NCBI GenBank assembly: GCA_020634245.1
Contig: JACKCC010000006.1
Span: 620,001 to 684,000 of the forward strand
Length of the DNA: 64,000 bases
DNA from: Ardenticatenaceae bacterium
Lineage (GTDB): Bacteria; Chloroflexota; Anaerolineae; Promineifilales; Promineifilaceae
Direction of reading: 5' to 3'
Shown: piece after piece, positions 57,499-64,000 of the stretch
Position numbering within the stretch: position 1 is the stretch's first letter
How the letters are laid out: every line of letters starts with the position of its first letter
Translations under genes and position numbers: made by a program
Notes under the pieces: generated by a model
What the model saw: only the letters and a program-made list of their open reading frames with translations
Told to the model about the DNA's origin: nothing
The model's database searches: none

Positions 57499-57683
57499 TT
57501 TGTCATTCTTGAGAATTGCATGAGCGTTCAGGCCTCTAAGGTTTCCGATCTCCTGTAAACCAGAAAGAATTATAGGAATATTAGATGCTGCGGAAGCAAT
57601 TGAACGATCCAGAATTACAAACAAACCCTTTCGGTACCAAAAATACTTGAAGTAAAAAAAGTTTTAATTGCAAGAGGTGAAAA

Positions 57684-58781
57684 TTGAACAACAAAAGCAA
57701 TAAAGTACGTGTAGCTATCATCGGAATTGGAAACTGTGCGGCTTCCCTGGTTCAAGGGGTTGAATACTACAAAAACGCGGCCGATGATGAGTTCGTGCCT
57801 GGGTTAATGCATGTTAAATTGGGTGGCTATCATATTCGTGATATTGAATTTTCGGCAGCCATTGATATTGATGTCGAGAAAGTTGGCAAGGATTTATCAG
57901 AAGCAATTTGGGCTAACCAAAACAACACCATCAAATTTGCCGATGTGCCCCACATGGGAGTGCCCGTACACCGTGGCATGACTCATGACGGGTTGGGCTA
58001 TTATCTCAAGCAAAAAATCACCAAAGCGCCTGGCCCGACTGCGCCTATCCGGGAGATTTTGCAAGACACAAAAACAGATGTCGTTGTCAATTTTTTGCCG
58101 GTGGGCAGCGAACAGGCGACCAAGTGGTATGTTGAACAGGTTCTAAATGCCGGTTGTGCGTTTGTGAACGGCATCCCTGTTTTTATTGGCCGGGAACCTT
58201 ACTGGCAGGAACGATTCCGTCATCGCAATTTGCCGATTATTGGCGATGATATTAAAAGCCAGGTAGGGGCTACCATCGTTCACCGCGTTCTGACCCGCTT
58301 GTTCCAGGATCGGGGGGTGCGGTTGGAACGTACCAGCCAGTTGAACGTGGGCGGAAACATGGACTTTTACAACATGCTGGAACGTTCGCGCCTGGAAAGT
58401 AAAAAAATCAGCAAGACTAATTCGGTTACTTCCCAGCTTGATTATGAATTACCGGCGACAGATGTTTATATTGGTCCCAGCGATTACGTGCCCTGGCTGA
58501 CCGACCGCAAATGGGCGCATATTCGGATGGAAGGCCGCACGTTTGGTGATGTGCCCCTTAATCTGGAATTGAAGCTGGAAGTTTGGGACAGTCCCAATTC
58601 GGCCGGTGTGATGATTGATGCCGTGCGTTGTGCTAAGATTGGGCTGGATCGGGGTATTGGCGGCCCATTGTATGGTCCAAGTAGCTATTTCATGAAATCG
58701 CCGCCGGTGCAATATCCGGATGACATTTGCCGTAAAAAGACGGAAGCATTTATTGCTGGGGCGGAAAATACGCCTGATTAA
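57684..58781 (+). CDS. ino1: myo-Inositol-1-phosphate synthase
   Basis: Converts glucose 6-phosphate to inositol 1-phosphate with bound NAD. GIGNCAASLVQGVEYYKN is the dinucleotide site; FVNGIPVFIGREPYWQ, IIGDDIKSQVGATIVHRVL and LNVGGNMDFYNMLERSRLESKKISKTNSV are the catalytic segments with the conserved Lys residues. 365 residues, the bacterial/actinobacterial form. TTG start at 57684 after AAGAGGTG. No inositol phospholipid gene is adjacent; a thiol or inositol-lipid pathway elsewhere is likely. No octamer inside. Confidence 0.95.
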   Translation: MNNKSNKVRVAIIGIGNCAASLVQGVEYYKNAADDEFVPGLMHVKLGGYHIRDIEFSAAIDIDVEKVGKDLSEAIWANQNNTIKFADVPHMGVPVHRGMTHDGLGYYLKQKITKAPGPTAPIREILQDTKTDVVVNFLPVGSEQATKWYVEQVLNAGCAFVNGIPVFIGREPYWQERFRHRNLPIIGDDIKSQVGATIVHRVLTRLFQDRGVRLERTSQLNVGGNMDFYNMLERSRLESKKISKTNSVTSQLDYELPATDVYIGPSDYVPWLTDRKWAHIRMEGRTFGDVPLNLELKLEVWDSPNSAGVMIDAVRCAKIGLDRGIGGPLYGPSSYFMKSPPVQYPDDICRKKTEAFIAGAENTPD

Positions 58782-58783
58782 GA

Positions 58784-58852
58784 GAGGTTGCGAGTTGCGA
58801 GGTTGCGGAGTTGCGAGTAAGTATAGTGACTCGCCACCTCGCACACTTGATG
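58784..58852. repeat. Word-repeat spacer (GTTGCGAG family)
   Basis: GAGGTTGCGAGTTGCGAGGT and TTGCGGAGTTGCGAG face GACTCGCCACCTCGC, downstream of ino1. Confidence 0.6.
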
Positions 58853-58856
58853 AGCT

Positions 58857-59198
58857 ATGATTACACCGGCTGGAAAAGAGTGTCGTTTTTATTACCAGAA
58901 TTTTCATCGCGGCCATTCGGAGCAGGAATGCCGGCTGATTGATGCCAACCCTCGTTCTGATGCGTGGCGGCCGCAAGATTGTTCTAACTGCCCGGTTCCG
59001 GGTATTTTGCTGGCAAACAGCAGTCCCAATTTGGTGTTGGAGGGGAGTGTCAAGAGCGGTGTTTTGGGGTTTAACCGCCGTGTGGAAGTATCGGCGTTTT
59101 GCAGCAAACACTTAATTGATGTGCCGGAACCGCATGTGGGCTGTCCGCAGTGTGCCCGCGAAAAGCCGGGGCTGGAAGCGTTGTTTGGGAAGGGGTGA
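58857..59198 (+). CDS. Cys-rich protein of unknown function, possible metal binder
   Basis: 113 residues with eight Cys: ECRFYY, ECRLI, WRPQDCSNCPVP, FCSKH, CPQC. The CxxC pairs and Cys/His pattern suggest two zinc or one Fe-S site. No helix-turn-helix or hydrolase motif; not recognised. Preceded by a palindromic spacer, without a clear Shine-Dalgarno. Confidence 0.55.
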   Translation: MITPAGKECRFYYQNFHRGHSEQECRLIDANPRSDAWRPQDCSNCPVPGILLANSSPNLVLEGSVKSGVLGFNRRVEVSAFCSKHLIDVPEPHVGCPQCAREKPGLEALFGKG

Positions 59199-59258
59199 AG
59201 AGGTGAAAGGGTGAAGGTTCATGATTTTGCAACTTTGCCACTTGCACACTTGCGTAAT
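59195..59258. repeat. Word-repeat spacer (GGTGAAGAGGTGAAAGG / CACTTGCACACTTG)
   Basis: GGGTGAAGAGGTGAAAGGGT followed by CAACTTTGCCACTTGCAC; a loose variant of the intergenic class. Confidence 0.4.
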
Positions 59259-59262
59259 TGCT

Positions 59263-59991
59263 ATGATTAAAGCTGTTTTGTTTGACCTGGATGATACGTT
59301 GTTGGGCAATGACATGGATAAGTTTTTGCCTAATTATTTTACTTTGTTGGGGAAGCATGCTGAGCGATATTTGGAGAAGAACCGGTTTTTGCAGGAATTG
59401 ATGGCCGGAACGCAGGCGATGATAGCCAGCACGGACACGGCCGTTTCCAACCGTGACGCCTTCTGGTATACATTTCAACAGCGTACAGGATTGGACCCGG
59501 ATGAAATGGAGCCGTTTTTCGAGCAGTTTTACCGCAATGTGTTTCCTCAATTGGTGGCGACGACGGAGAAACGGCCGTTAGCCGCCCCCTTGGTGCAAAC
59601 CTGCCTGGATAAAGGCTTGAAAGTTGTTGTAGCCACCAATCCCTTGTTCCCGGCCATTGCTGTGGAAGAGCGGTTGGACTGGGCCGGTGTGCCGGTCACT
59701 GAATTTGACTATGATTTGGTGACAACTTACGAAAACATGCACACCACCAAACCACACCCGGCCTATTATCATGAGATTTTGCAGATGATTGATTGTGCGC
59801 CAGAAACGGCCGTTATGATTGGCGACGACTGGAAAAACGACATCATTCCCGCGGCCAGCATTGGTTTACATACTTACTGGATCACTGCCGACGGACAGCA
59901 GCCGCCAGACGAAACGCCGGTGAACGGCCGTGGCTCGCTGGCCGACTTGTGGCAGCAGGTTCAAAAAGGCTGGCTGGAGCAGTTGACCTGA
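59263..59991 (+). CDS. HAD-superfamily hydrolase
   Basis: About 242 residues. Motif I FDLDDTLLGND, motif II VVATNP, motif III Lys in HTTKPHPAYY and motif IV MIGDDWKNDI are all present, plus a helical cap (FLPNYFTLLGKHAERYL..). A subclass I phosphatase; the substrate cannot be named. I choose the ATG at 59263 because the fold starts at once; the upstream ATG at 59221 lies in spacer repeats. Four octamers inside, read as TAV, NGR and RPL. Confidence 0.88.
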   Translation: MIKAVLFDLDDTLLGNDMDKFLPNYFTLLGKHAERYLEKNRFLQELMAGTQAMIASTDTAVSNRDAFWYTFQQRTGLDPDEMEPFFEQFYRNVFPQLVATTEKRPLAAPLVQTCLDKGLKVVVATNPLFPAIAVEERLDWAGVPVTEFDYDLVTTYENMHTTKPHPAYYHEILQMIDCAPETAVMIGDDWKNDIIPAASIGLHTYWITADGQQPPDETPVNGRGSLADLWQQVQKGWLEQLT

Positions 59992-59994
59992 GCC

Positions 59995-60477
59995 ATGCAA
60001 GAACCCCCGCCCGTTAAAGGTTTGTTGATTGAGTTAGAGGCTTTTGCAACGGCCGTTGCTCAGCTTCTGGCCGACGAAACCATCGATTGGCAGTGGCGGC
60101 CCTGCGCTGGTGAATGGTCAATCACCGAAGTCGTTTGCCATCTGCGTGACGTAGAGCGCGAAGTCCACCAAACCCGTTTCCGCGATTTAGTCGCCGCTGA
60201 GAACGTCTTCCTGCCCGGCGTTGTCGCCGATGATTGGATTCAGCAGCGGCAGTACCAGCTGCAAAACGGCCCGGCGGCACTAAAAGATTTCCTGGCGGCC
60301 CGCTGCCAGACCCTTGTTTTACTGGATGATGTGCCCGAAGAGATGTGGGAGCGGCGCGGCCAGCACGCCTTTTTTGGCCCTACCAGCTTACACGAACTGC
60401 TCTACCTGGCCGTGCAGCATGATACGGCTCATTTTGACCAGCTCATCGCCCTGCGCCATCACGCTGAAAGGGCGTGA
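59995..60477 (+). CDS. DinB-family four-helix protein
   Basis: 160 residues. WQWRPCAGEWSITEVVCHLRDVEREVH carries the first metal-binding His of DinB-like proteins and LHELLYLAVQHDTAHFDQLIAL the later His pair. Damage-inducible or thiol-transferase-like proteins belong here; the function is not known. It starts 3 bases after the HAD gene, so the two are probably co-transcribed. Confidence 0.85.
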   Translation: MQEPPPVKGLLIELEAFATAVAQLLADETIDWQWRPCAGEWSITEVVCHLRDVEREVHQTRFRDLVAAENVFLPGVVADDWIQQRQYQLQNGPAALKDFLAARCQTLVLLDDVPEEMWERRGQHAFFGPTSLHELLYLAVQHDTAHFDQLIALRHHAERA

Positions 60478-60507
60478 GTTCCGTTACCCGTTATCAGCAG
60501 ATTGAAA

Positions 60508-60556
60508 CGGAGCGCGGGCATCTTGCCCGCCTCTTACCGGTGGGACGTCCACACTC
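60508..60556. repeat. GGAGCGCGG dispersed repeat, copy B
   Basis: GGAGCGCGGGCATCTTGCCC forms GCGGGCA/TGCCCGC with GGGACGTCC following. Related to 51657-51707. Confidence 0.5.
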
Positions 60557-60600
60557 CCAAAGCATTTCAATGCACTGGTTATCGGAATACGGTTTACGGC

Positions 60601-61590
60601 TTACGGATTTTGGGCTAATCTGGCAATTTCCCCCCGTACCCGTTCAATCAAAGCCGCGTTTTTCTCGTCCTGGAACAAAGCAAAATGATGCTTTTTGTAG
60701 GCCAATTCGCTGCATTTGTAGAAAAAGCGAAGCGAACGGCGGTATGCGCCTGGCCCATAGGTGATGAGTTGATCCAAATGATGCTTGCTGCGCTGCCGGC
60801 CGGAACAGGCTGTTTGATATTGGCTGAGGGTCAACGTTTGATTGGCAACTTCCTCAACCAGATACTGTTTAATCCAGCGGCGTTCTTGGGTGAGTGTCCA
60901 GATGATGATGACCAAAACCAGCAGAATACCGCCCCAATCGCTGAGGAAGGCCAGCAGGCATAATGCACTGCCGGTGGAAACGGCCGCATTGTGCAAAAAG
61001 TGTAAAAACATTGCCATCGACCAACCGGCAATTGGGGTGATGAATTTGAGGGCCTGATTAGTCGTCATCCGTGCCAGAGCGATGCCCAGGCCGGTCATGC
61101 TGGTGAACAGGGCGTGGTTAAGGCCAAAAATAACGCCGCGCATAAAGACATTGGTTCCCCAGGCTTCCGCACCGCCTTCGCCGTAGATGGTGACAAAATA
61201 ATAGATATTTTCCACCATAGCAAAACCCATTCCTACCATCGCGCCGTAAATAATGCCGTCCAGCGGACTGTCGATTTCGTGCCGCCAGAGCAGGAAAATG
61301 CCCAGAACGGCCAATCCTTTAATCGTTTCCTCGACCGGCGGGGCAATCAAACTGGCGGCTAGCGCATCACCGGCTGTTTGCCCGGCCAGCAGGTAAAACG
61401 GTACGCTGAGGACGCTGTTGGCAATGAAGGCGACGACGACGCTGGGAATGGCGCCCCACAGGAAAGCGGCCGTTAGCAGCCAGATAGGTTCTTTTTCGTA
61501 GCGGTCTACCCAGTAGATGAGCGTGATATAGACCACGGTGGGAATGGCGGCGGCGATAATGGAGAGGATGAGAACGGTTGATGAGGACAT
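60601..61590 (-). CDS. PrsW-family intramembrane metalloprotease
   Basis: 329 residues, seven or eight hydrophobic segments. APPVEETIKG (Glu87-Glu88, Lys91) is the EExxK signature; GMGFAMVENIYYF, GLNHALFTSMTGLG and HFLHN supply the His/Asn ligands. PrsW cleaves an anti-sigma factor in Bacillus; no anti-sigma gene is seen here. A long C-terminal basic cytoplasmic tail (about 230-329) is extra. Confidence 0.88.
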   Translation of the reverse strand: MSSSTVLILSIIAAAIPTVVYITLIYWVDRYEKEPIWLLTAAFLWGAIPSVVVAFIANSVLSVPFYLLAGQTAGDALAASLIAPPVEETIKGLAVLGIFLLWRHEIDSPLDGIIYGAMVGMGFAMVENIYYFVTIYGEGGAEAWGTNVFMRGVIFGLNHALFTSMTGLGIALARMTTNQALKFITPIAGWSMAMFLHFLHNAAVSTGSALCLLAFLSDWGGILLVLVIIIWTLTQERRWIKQYLVEEVANQTLTLSQYQTACSGRQRSKHHLDQLITYGPGAYRRSLRFFYKCSELAYKKHHFALFQDEKNAALIERVRGEIARLAQNP

Positions 61591-61600
61591 GGGTTTTCTT

Positions 61601-61650
61601 GAGTCATGAAGTCATGCGTTATTTTGACGGATGACGCATGATGTATTACT
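61601..61650. repeat. Word-repeat palindrome (AGTCATGCGT family)
   Basis: GAGTCATGAAGTCATGCGTT faces GACGGATGACGCATGATG, between queA and the PrsW gene. Confidence 0.55.
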
Positions 61651-62737
61651 TGATGAGCATCGCATCACCGAACGAATAAAAACGATATTTCTGAGCCACG
61701 GCCGTTTCATACGCCGCCATGATGTTATCTCGCCCGGCAAAAGCCGAAACCAGCATCAGCAGGCTGGATTGGGGCAGGTGAAAGTTGGTGATCATCATTT
61801 GCACGGCGCGGAATTTGTAGCCGGGATAAATAAATAAATCGGTTGGCCCTTCGAAAGCAGAGACCGGTTTCCAGGGGCACATATTGCTCGTTTCACCGGC
61901 GGCGTCGCGGGCGCTGATGTTTTGGTAGCTGCCCATCAGCCCGGCCGATTTGAGCGCGCCGGTTTCCAGCACGCGAACGGCCGTTGTTCCCACGGCAATG
62001 ATCCGGCCACCGGCCAGCTTGGCCTCGTTGATGCGCCGCGCCGTCTCTGAACTAATCGTAGCCCATTCGCTGTGGATGAGATGGTCGGCGACGGTCTCGG
62101 CTTCTACCGGCTTGAAGGTGTCCAGCCCCACGTGCAGCGTCACCATCTCAAAAATGACGCCTTTCTCGCGCAGGGCAAAAAGCAGGTCGCCAGTAAAGTG
62201 CAGCCCGGCTGTGGGCGCGGCGGCTGAGCCTTCGGGACGGGAATAGACGGTCTGATACCGTTCCGGGTCGTCGAGGATTTCGTGGATGTAGGGTGGTAGG
62301 GGCACGTGGCCGTGTTCGTACAGGTAGCCGTCTACCGGCTGGCTGAAGCTGATTTCGCGCTGCGGGCCGTCGAGTACGGCCGTTACCGTGCCCACCAGTC
62401 CCTCGCCATCATCCAGCAGAATCTCGCTGCCTTCGTCCAGCTTCTTGCCCCCAACCAGCGCTTTCCAGCGCGTGTCGTCGAGTTGTTCCAGAAGCAGGAT
62501 TTCCGCTTTGCCGCCGGTGGGTTTACGGCCGTACAATCTTCCCGGAATCACGCGGCTGTTGTTGACGACCAGGATGTCGCCGGGATTAAAATAGTCGAGA
62601 ATGTCGGTAAATTGTTTGTGGTCGATACGGCCGTTCTCCCGATCCAGTACCAGTAATCGTGAGGCGTCGCGGGGGGTTAACGGCCGTTGCGCAATGAGTT
62701 CTTGGGGCAGGATGTAATCAAAATCGCTTGTTCTCAT
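61646..62737 (-). CDS. queA: S-adenosylmethionine:tRNA ribosyltransferase-isomerase
   Basis: Attaches an epoxycyclopentanediol from SAM to 7-deazaguanine-modified tRNA in queuosine synthesis. FDYILPQELIAQRPL, DASRLLVLDRENG, RVIPGRLYGRK, GSAAAPTAGLHFTGDLL, HVGLDTFKPVEAE, HSEWATISSETARRINEAK, GTTAVRVLETGA, and FIYPGYKFRAVQMMITNFHLPQSSLLMLVSAFAG run in the canonical order. 363 residues. The other que genes are not in the window. Five octamers inside. Confidence 0.96.
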   Translation of the reverse strand: MRTSDFDYILPQELIAQRPLTPRDASRLLVLDRENGRIDHKQFTDILDYFNPGDILVVNNSRVIPGRLYGRKPTGGKAEILLLEQLDDTRWKALVGGKKLDEGSEILLDDGEGLVGTVTAVLDGPQREISFSQPVDGYLYEHGHVPLPPYIHEILDDPERYQTVYSRPEGSAAAPTAGLHFTGDLLFALREKGVIFEMVTLHVGLDTFKPVEAETVADHLIHSEWATISSETARRINEAKLAGGRIIAVGTTAVRVLETGALKSAGLMGSYQNISARDAAGETSNMCPWKPVSAFEGPTDLFIYPGYKFRAVQMMITNFHLPQSSLLMLVSAFAGRDNIMAAYETAVAQKYRFYSFGDAMLIK

Positions 62738-62869
62738 GCCGCTAATTGTAGCGGTTCAAGAGGGGCGGGCAAATGGAAACCTAAATTCGTGCGGGGGAAA
62801 TAAAGAACAATAAAACAATCCCCATAGCTACCTTTTACAAAAACGCATGCTGTTGTTGGGTGGGAAGAA

Positions 62870-63949
62870 TTAGTTTACACTCTCGTTTATTATGCCAGAC
62901 GTTATTTCAAATCCTTTTGGCCATTTAGTTGTGGAATCGTATTTTACTCCAAATAATTTTACGCCATCAAGATTTGTGTATTGTAGATCGGTTCCCCTTA
63001 GATCAGCATTGGTGAAATTCGCACCATTTACTTTTGCTGTAGTTAAAATTGCTTTACGCAAGTCGGCATCCTTAAAACTAACTTTAATCAAACTGGCATC
63101 ACTTAAGTTAGTTTCGACAAGATTTGAGCTGTTTAAGTTAGCCCGATCGAGTTTGGCTTGACGTAGATTAGCATGAGAAATGGTTGCCCCGGTTAATTTA
63201 CACCTGATGAGGTGGGCTTTATTCAAATTGATTTGATTTAACATTGAATTGCTTAAATTAGCTCTAGTCAAATTGATATTATTAAAATTCGCTTTTTGTA
63301 AATTGATCTGACGCATATCCGCCCCAGATAGAATTATTTTGGGTTGTGGGCCACTTATTAATTTTGCCTCAGCTAAAAAACGGACCAATCTACCTTTACG
63401 GTGACCATCTAAGCCACGAAAAGTTGCTAACGTTATTGCTCGTGCAATTGTTCTGACAGCACTTTCATCAGAAGAGTCTAACAGACCCCATTCCAATATT
63501 AGATTAGTTATTCGGTCAAAATAAGATTCAAGATTCACTTGGCGTTGTGTGTCTATAGACAATTCTTTTTCTAAATCATGTTTTGTTTGTTGTTCTGTCC
63601 TAAATTGATCTTCACGAAGTTTACGATTTATTTCATCTTGTTTTTCTTGGTGCCATTTTGCCTTTTCATCTAATCGAGTTATCCACCAAATTCCCACAGC
63701 GATTAAAACAGGAATAATAAAAAGATCTAACCAGTCCCATAGCGTTTTTATATCTTTGACGCCTTCAAGTGTACCGTCGGTTTTATAACTATATTTGACT
63801 ACTCCAATAGGTGCCCAACTGAAAATGTAACCTAATATAACCAAAATACTAATGACCAATATTAAGGTTATAAAAAGCCATGCTGTTATTTTTGAATCCC
63901 TATTGACAACCTTCTTTCCATCTTTGTTTGTCGAATCTATTTTTGACAT
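62870..63949 (-). CDS. Pentapeptide-repeat membrane protein
   Basis: 359 residues. Two transmembrane helices (about 23-45 and 73-90), a charged coiled-coil region (DEKAKWHQEKQDEINRKLREDQFRTEQQTKHDLEKEL), and from about 205 to 335 a right-handed pentapeptide-repeat solenoid (ADMRQINLQKANFNNINLTRANLSN..). AT-rich, no octamer, in contrast to queA next to it, so probably a later arrival. Pentapeptide proteins may bind topoisomerases or be structural; the membrane anchor points away from gyrase protection. Confidence 0.78.
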   Translation of the reverse strand: MSKIDSTNKDGKKVVNRDSKITAWLFITLILVISILVILGYIFSWAPIGVVKYSYKTDGTLEGVKDIKTLWDWLDLFIIPVLIAVGIWWITRLDEKAKWHQEKQDEINRKLREDQFRTEQQTKHDLEKELSIDTQRQVNLESYFDRITNLILEWGLLDSSDESAVRTIARAITLATFRGLDGHRKGRLVRFLAEAKLISGPQPKIILSGADMRQINLQKANFNNINLTRANLSNSMLNQINLNKAHLIRCKLTGATISHANLRQAKLDRANLNSSNLVETNLSDASLIKVSFKDADLRKAILTTAKVNGANFTNADLRGTDLQYTNLDGVKLFGVKYDSTTKWPKGFEITSGIINESVN

Positions 63950-64000
63950 AGCTTTGAGCTTGTATATGATGTGAAATTACACTTATCCTAAGATACCGGT

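Noticed and set aside
58449..59111. Minus-strand 220-codon ORF over ino1 and the Cys-rich gene
   Set aside because: Antisense to ino1, whose motifs are complete.
1..64000. ACGGCCGT as a restriction-modification target encoded in this region
   Set aside because: No methylase or endonuclease of that type is in the window apart from the fragmentary methyltransferase, which resembles a small-molecule enzyme; over-representation is also the opposite of restriction avoidance.

Overview
This 64 kb stretch looks like bacterial chromosome, most probably a member of the Chloroflexota close to Anaerolineae or Ardenticatenia. That placement is an inference from overall gene character: large FHA/GAF/PAS histidine kinases, a DUF2207/SPFH operon, a methanogen-type Mvh-Hdr hydrogenase in a bacterial setting, a TlyA methylase and a bacterial inositol-phosphate synthase. 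No rRNA is present to settle it. Coding density is high. The most conspicuous global trait is the 8-bp palindrome ACGGCCGT, which I count at roughly 100 copies by eye, mostly inside genes, where chance would give one or two. Several segments lack it: 9.4-11.2 kb, 40.9-44.2 kb, lepA, 57-59.4 kb and the last kilobase.

Layout. 0-3.4 kb: tail of a methyltransferase, hypE, a beta-propeller membrane protein and a small membrane protein. 3.5-6.2 kb: panB-panE-panC (pantothenate), minus strand. 6.2-9.3 kb: ADP-ribosylglycohydrolase, DUF983, a SirB1-type protein and a lone cNMP-binding protein. 9.3-11.2 kb: an octamer-free TPR gene bounded by an 80-bp direct repeat of the 3' end of the hydrogenase protease gene. 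11.3-18.5 kb: the minus-strand operon hdrC-hdrB-hdrA-mvhD-mvhG-mvhA-protease, a complete [NiFe]-hydrogenase/heterodisulfide-reductase module with a perfect Rex/CRP-type operator and an attenuator-like hairpin upstream. 19-26.7 kb: nitrilase-family hydrolase, two large sensor kinases and an aldo/keto reductase. 26.8-31.1 kb: a four-gene operon resembling Bacillus ydjFGHI, in which the SPFH protein ends in an excisionase-type DNA-binding domain. 31.1-36.1 kb: solute-binding lipoprotein, GH-A glycosidase-like protein, nucleotidyltransferase, GDP-deoxymannose-reductase-like enzyme, tlyA.

36-44 kb is the accessory zone: a soluble kinase/receiver pair, a split STAND ATPase plus TPR pair, a tiny signal-peptide-like protein, a DJ-1-like protein lacking the cysteine, and an IS nested exactly inside another IS. 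44.3-51.2 kb: lepA and pyrD, linked by two copies of a MIVRNQ-plus-terminator element, then acyP, a FecR-like protein, a beta-sandwich protein and radC. 51.3-56.2 kb: an OmpR-type two-component system with an unusual operator, a PH-domain protein, an FmdB zinc ribbon and an MBL-fold protein. 57-57.5 kb: tRNA-Ser(TGA), tRNA-Ser(GCT), tRNA-Arg(ACG). 57.7-64 kb: ino1, a Cys-rich protein, HAD and DinB proteins, a PrsW protease, queA and a pentapeptide-repeat membrane protein.

Intergenic DNA is unusual. Many spacers consist of a short word (7-10 bp) repeated and then inverted, with a different word at each locus, and three further dispersed inverted-repeat families recur. Several genes (lepA, acyP, the ADP-ribosylglycohydrolase and the SirB1-like gene) have a -10 box so close to the start codon that leaderless transcripts are likely.
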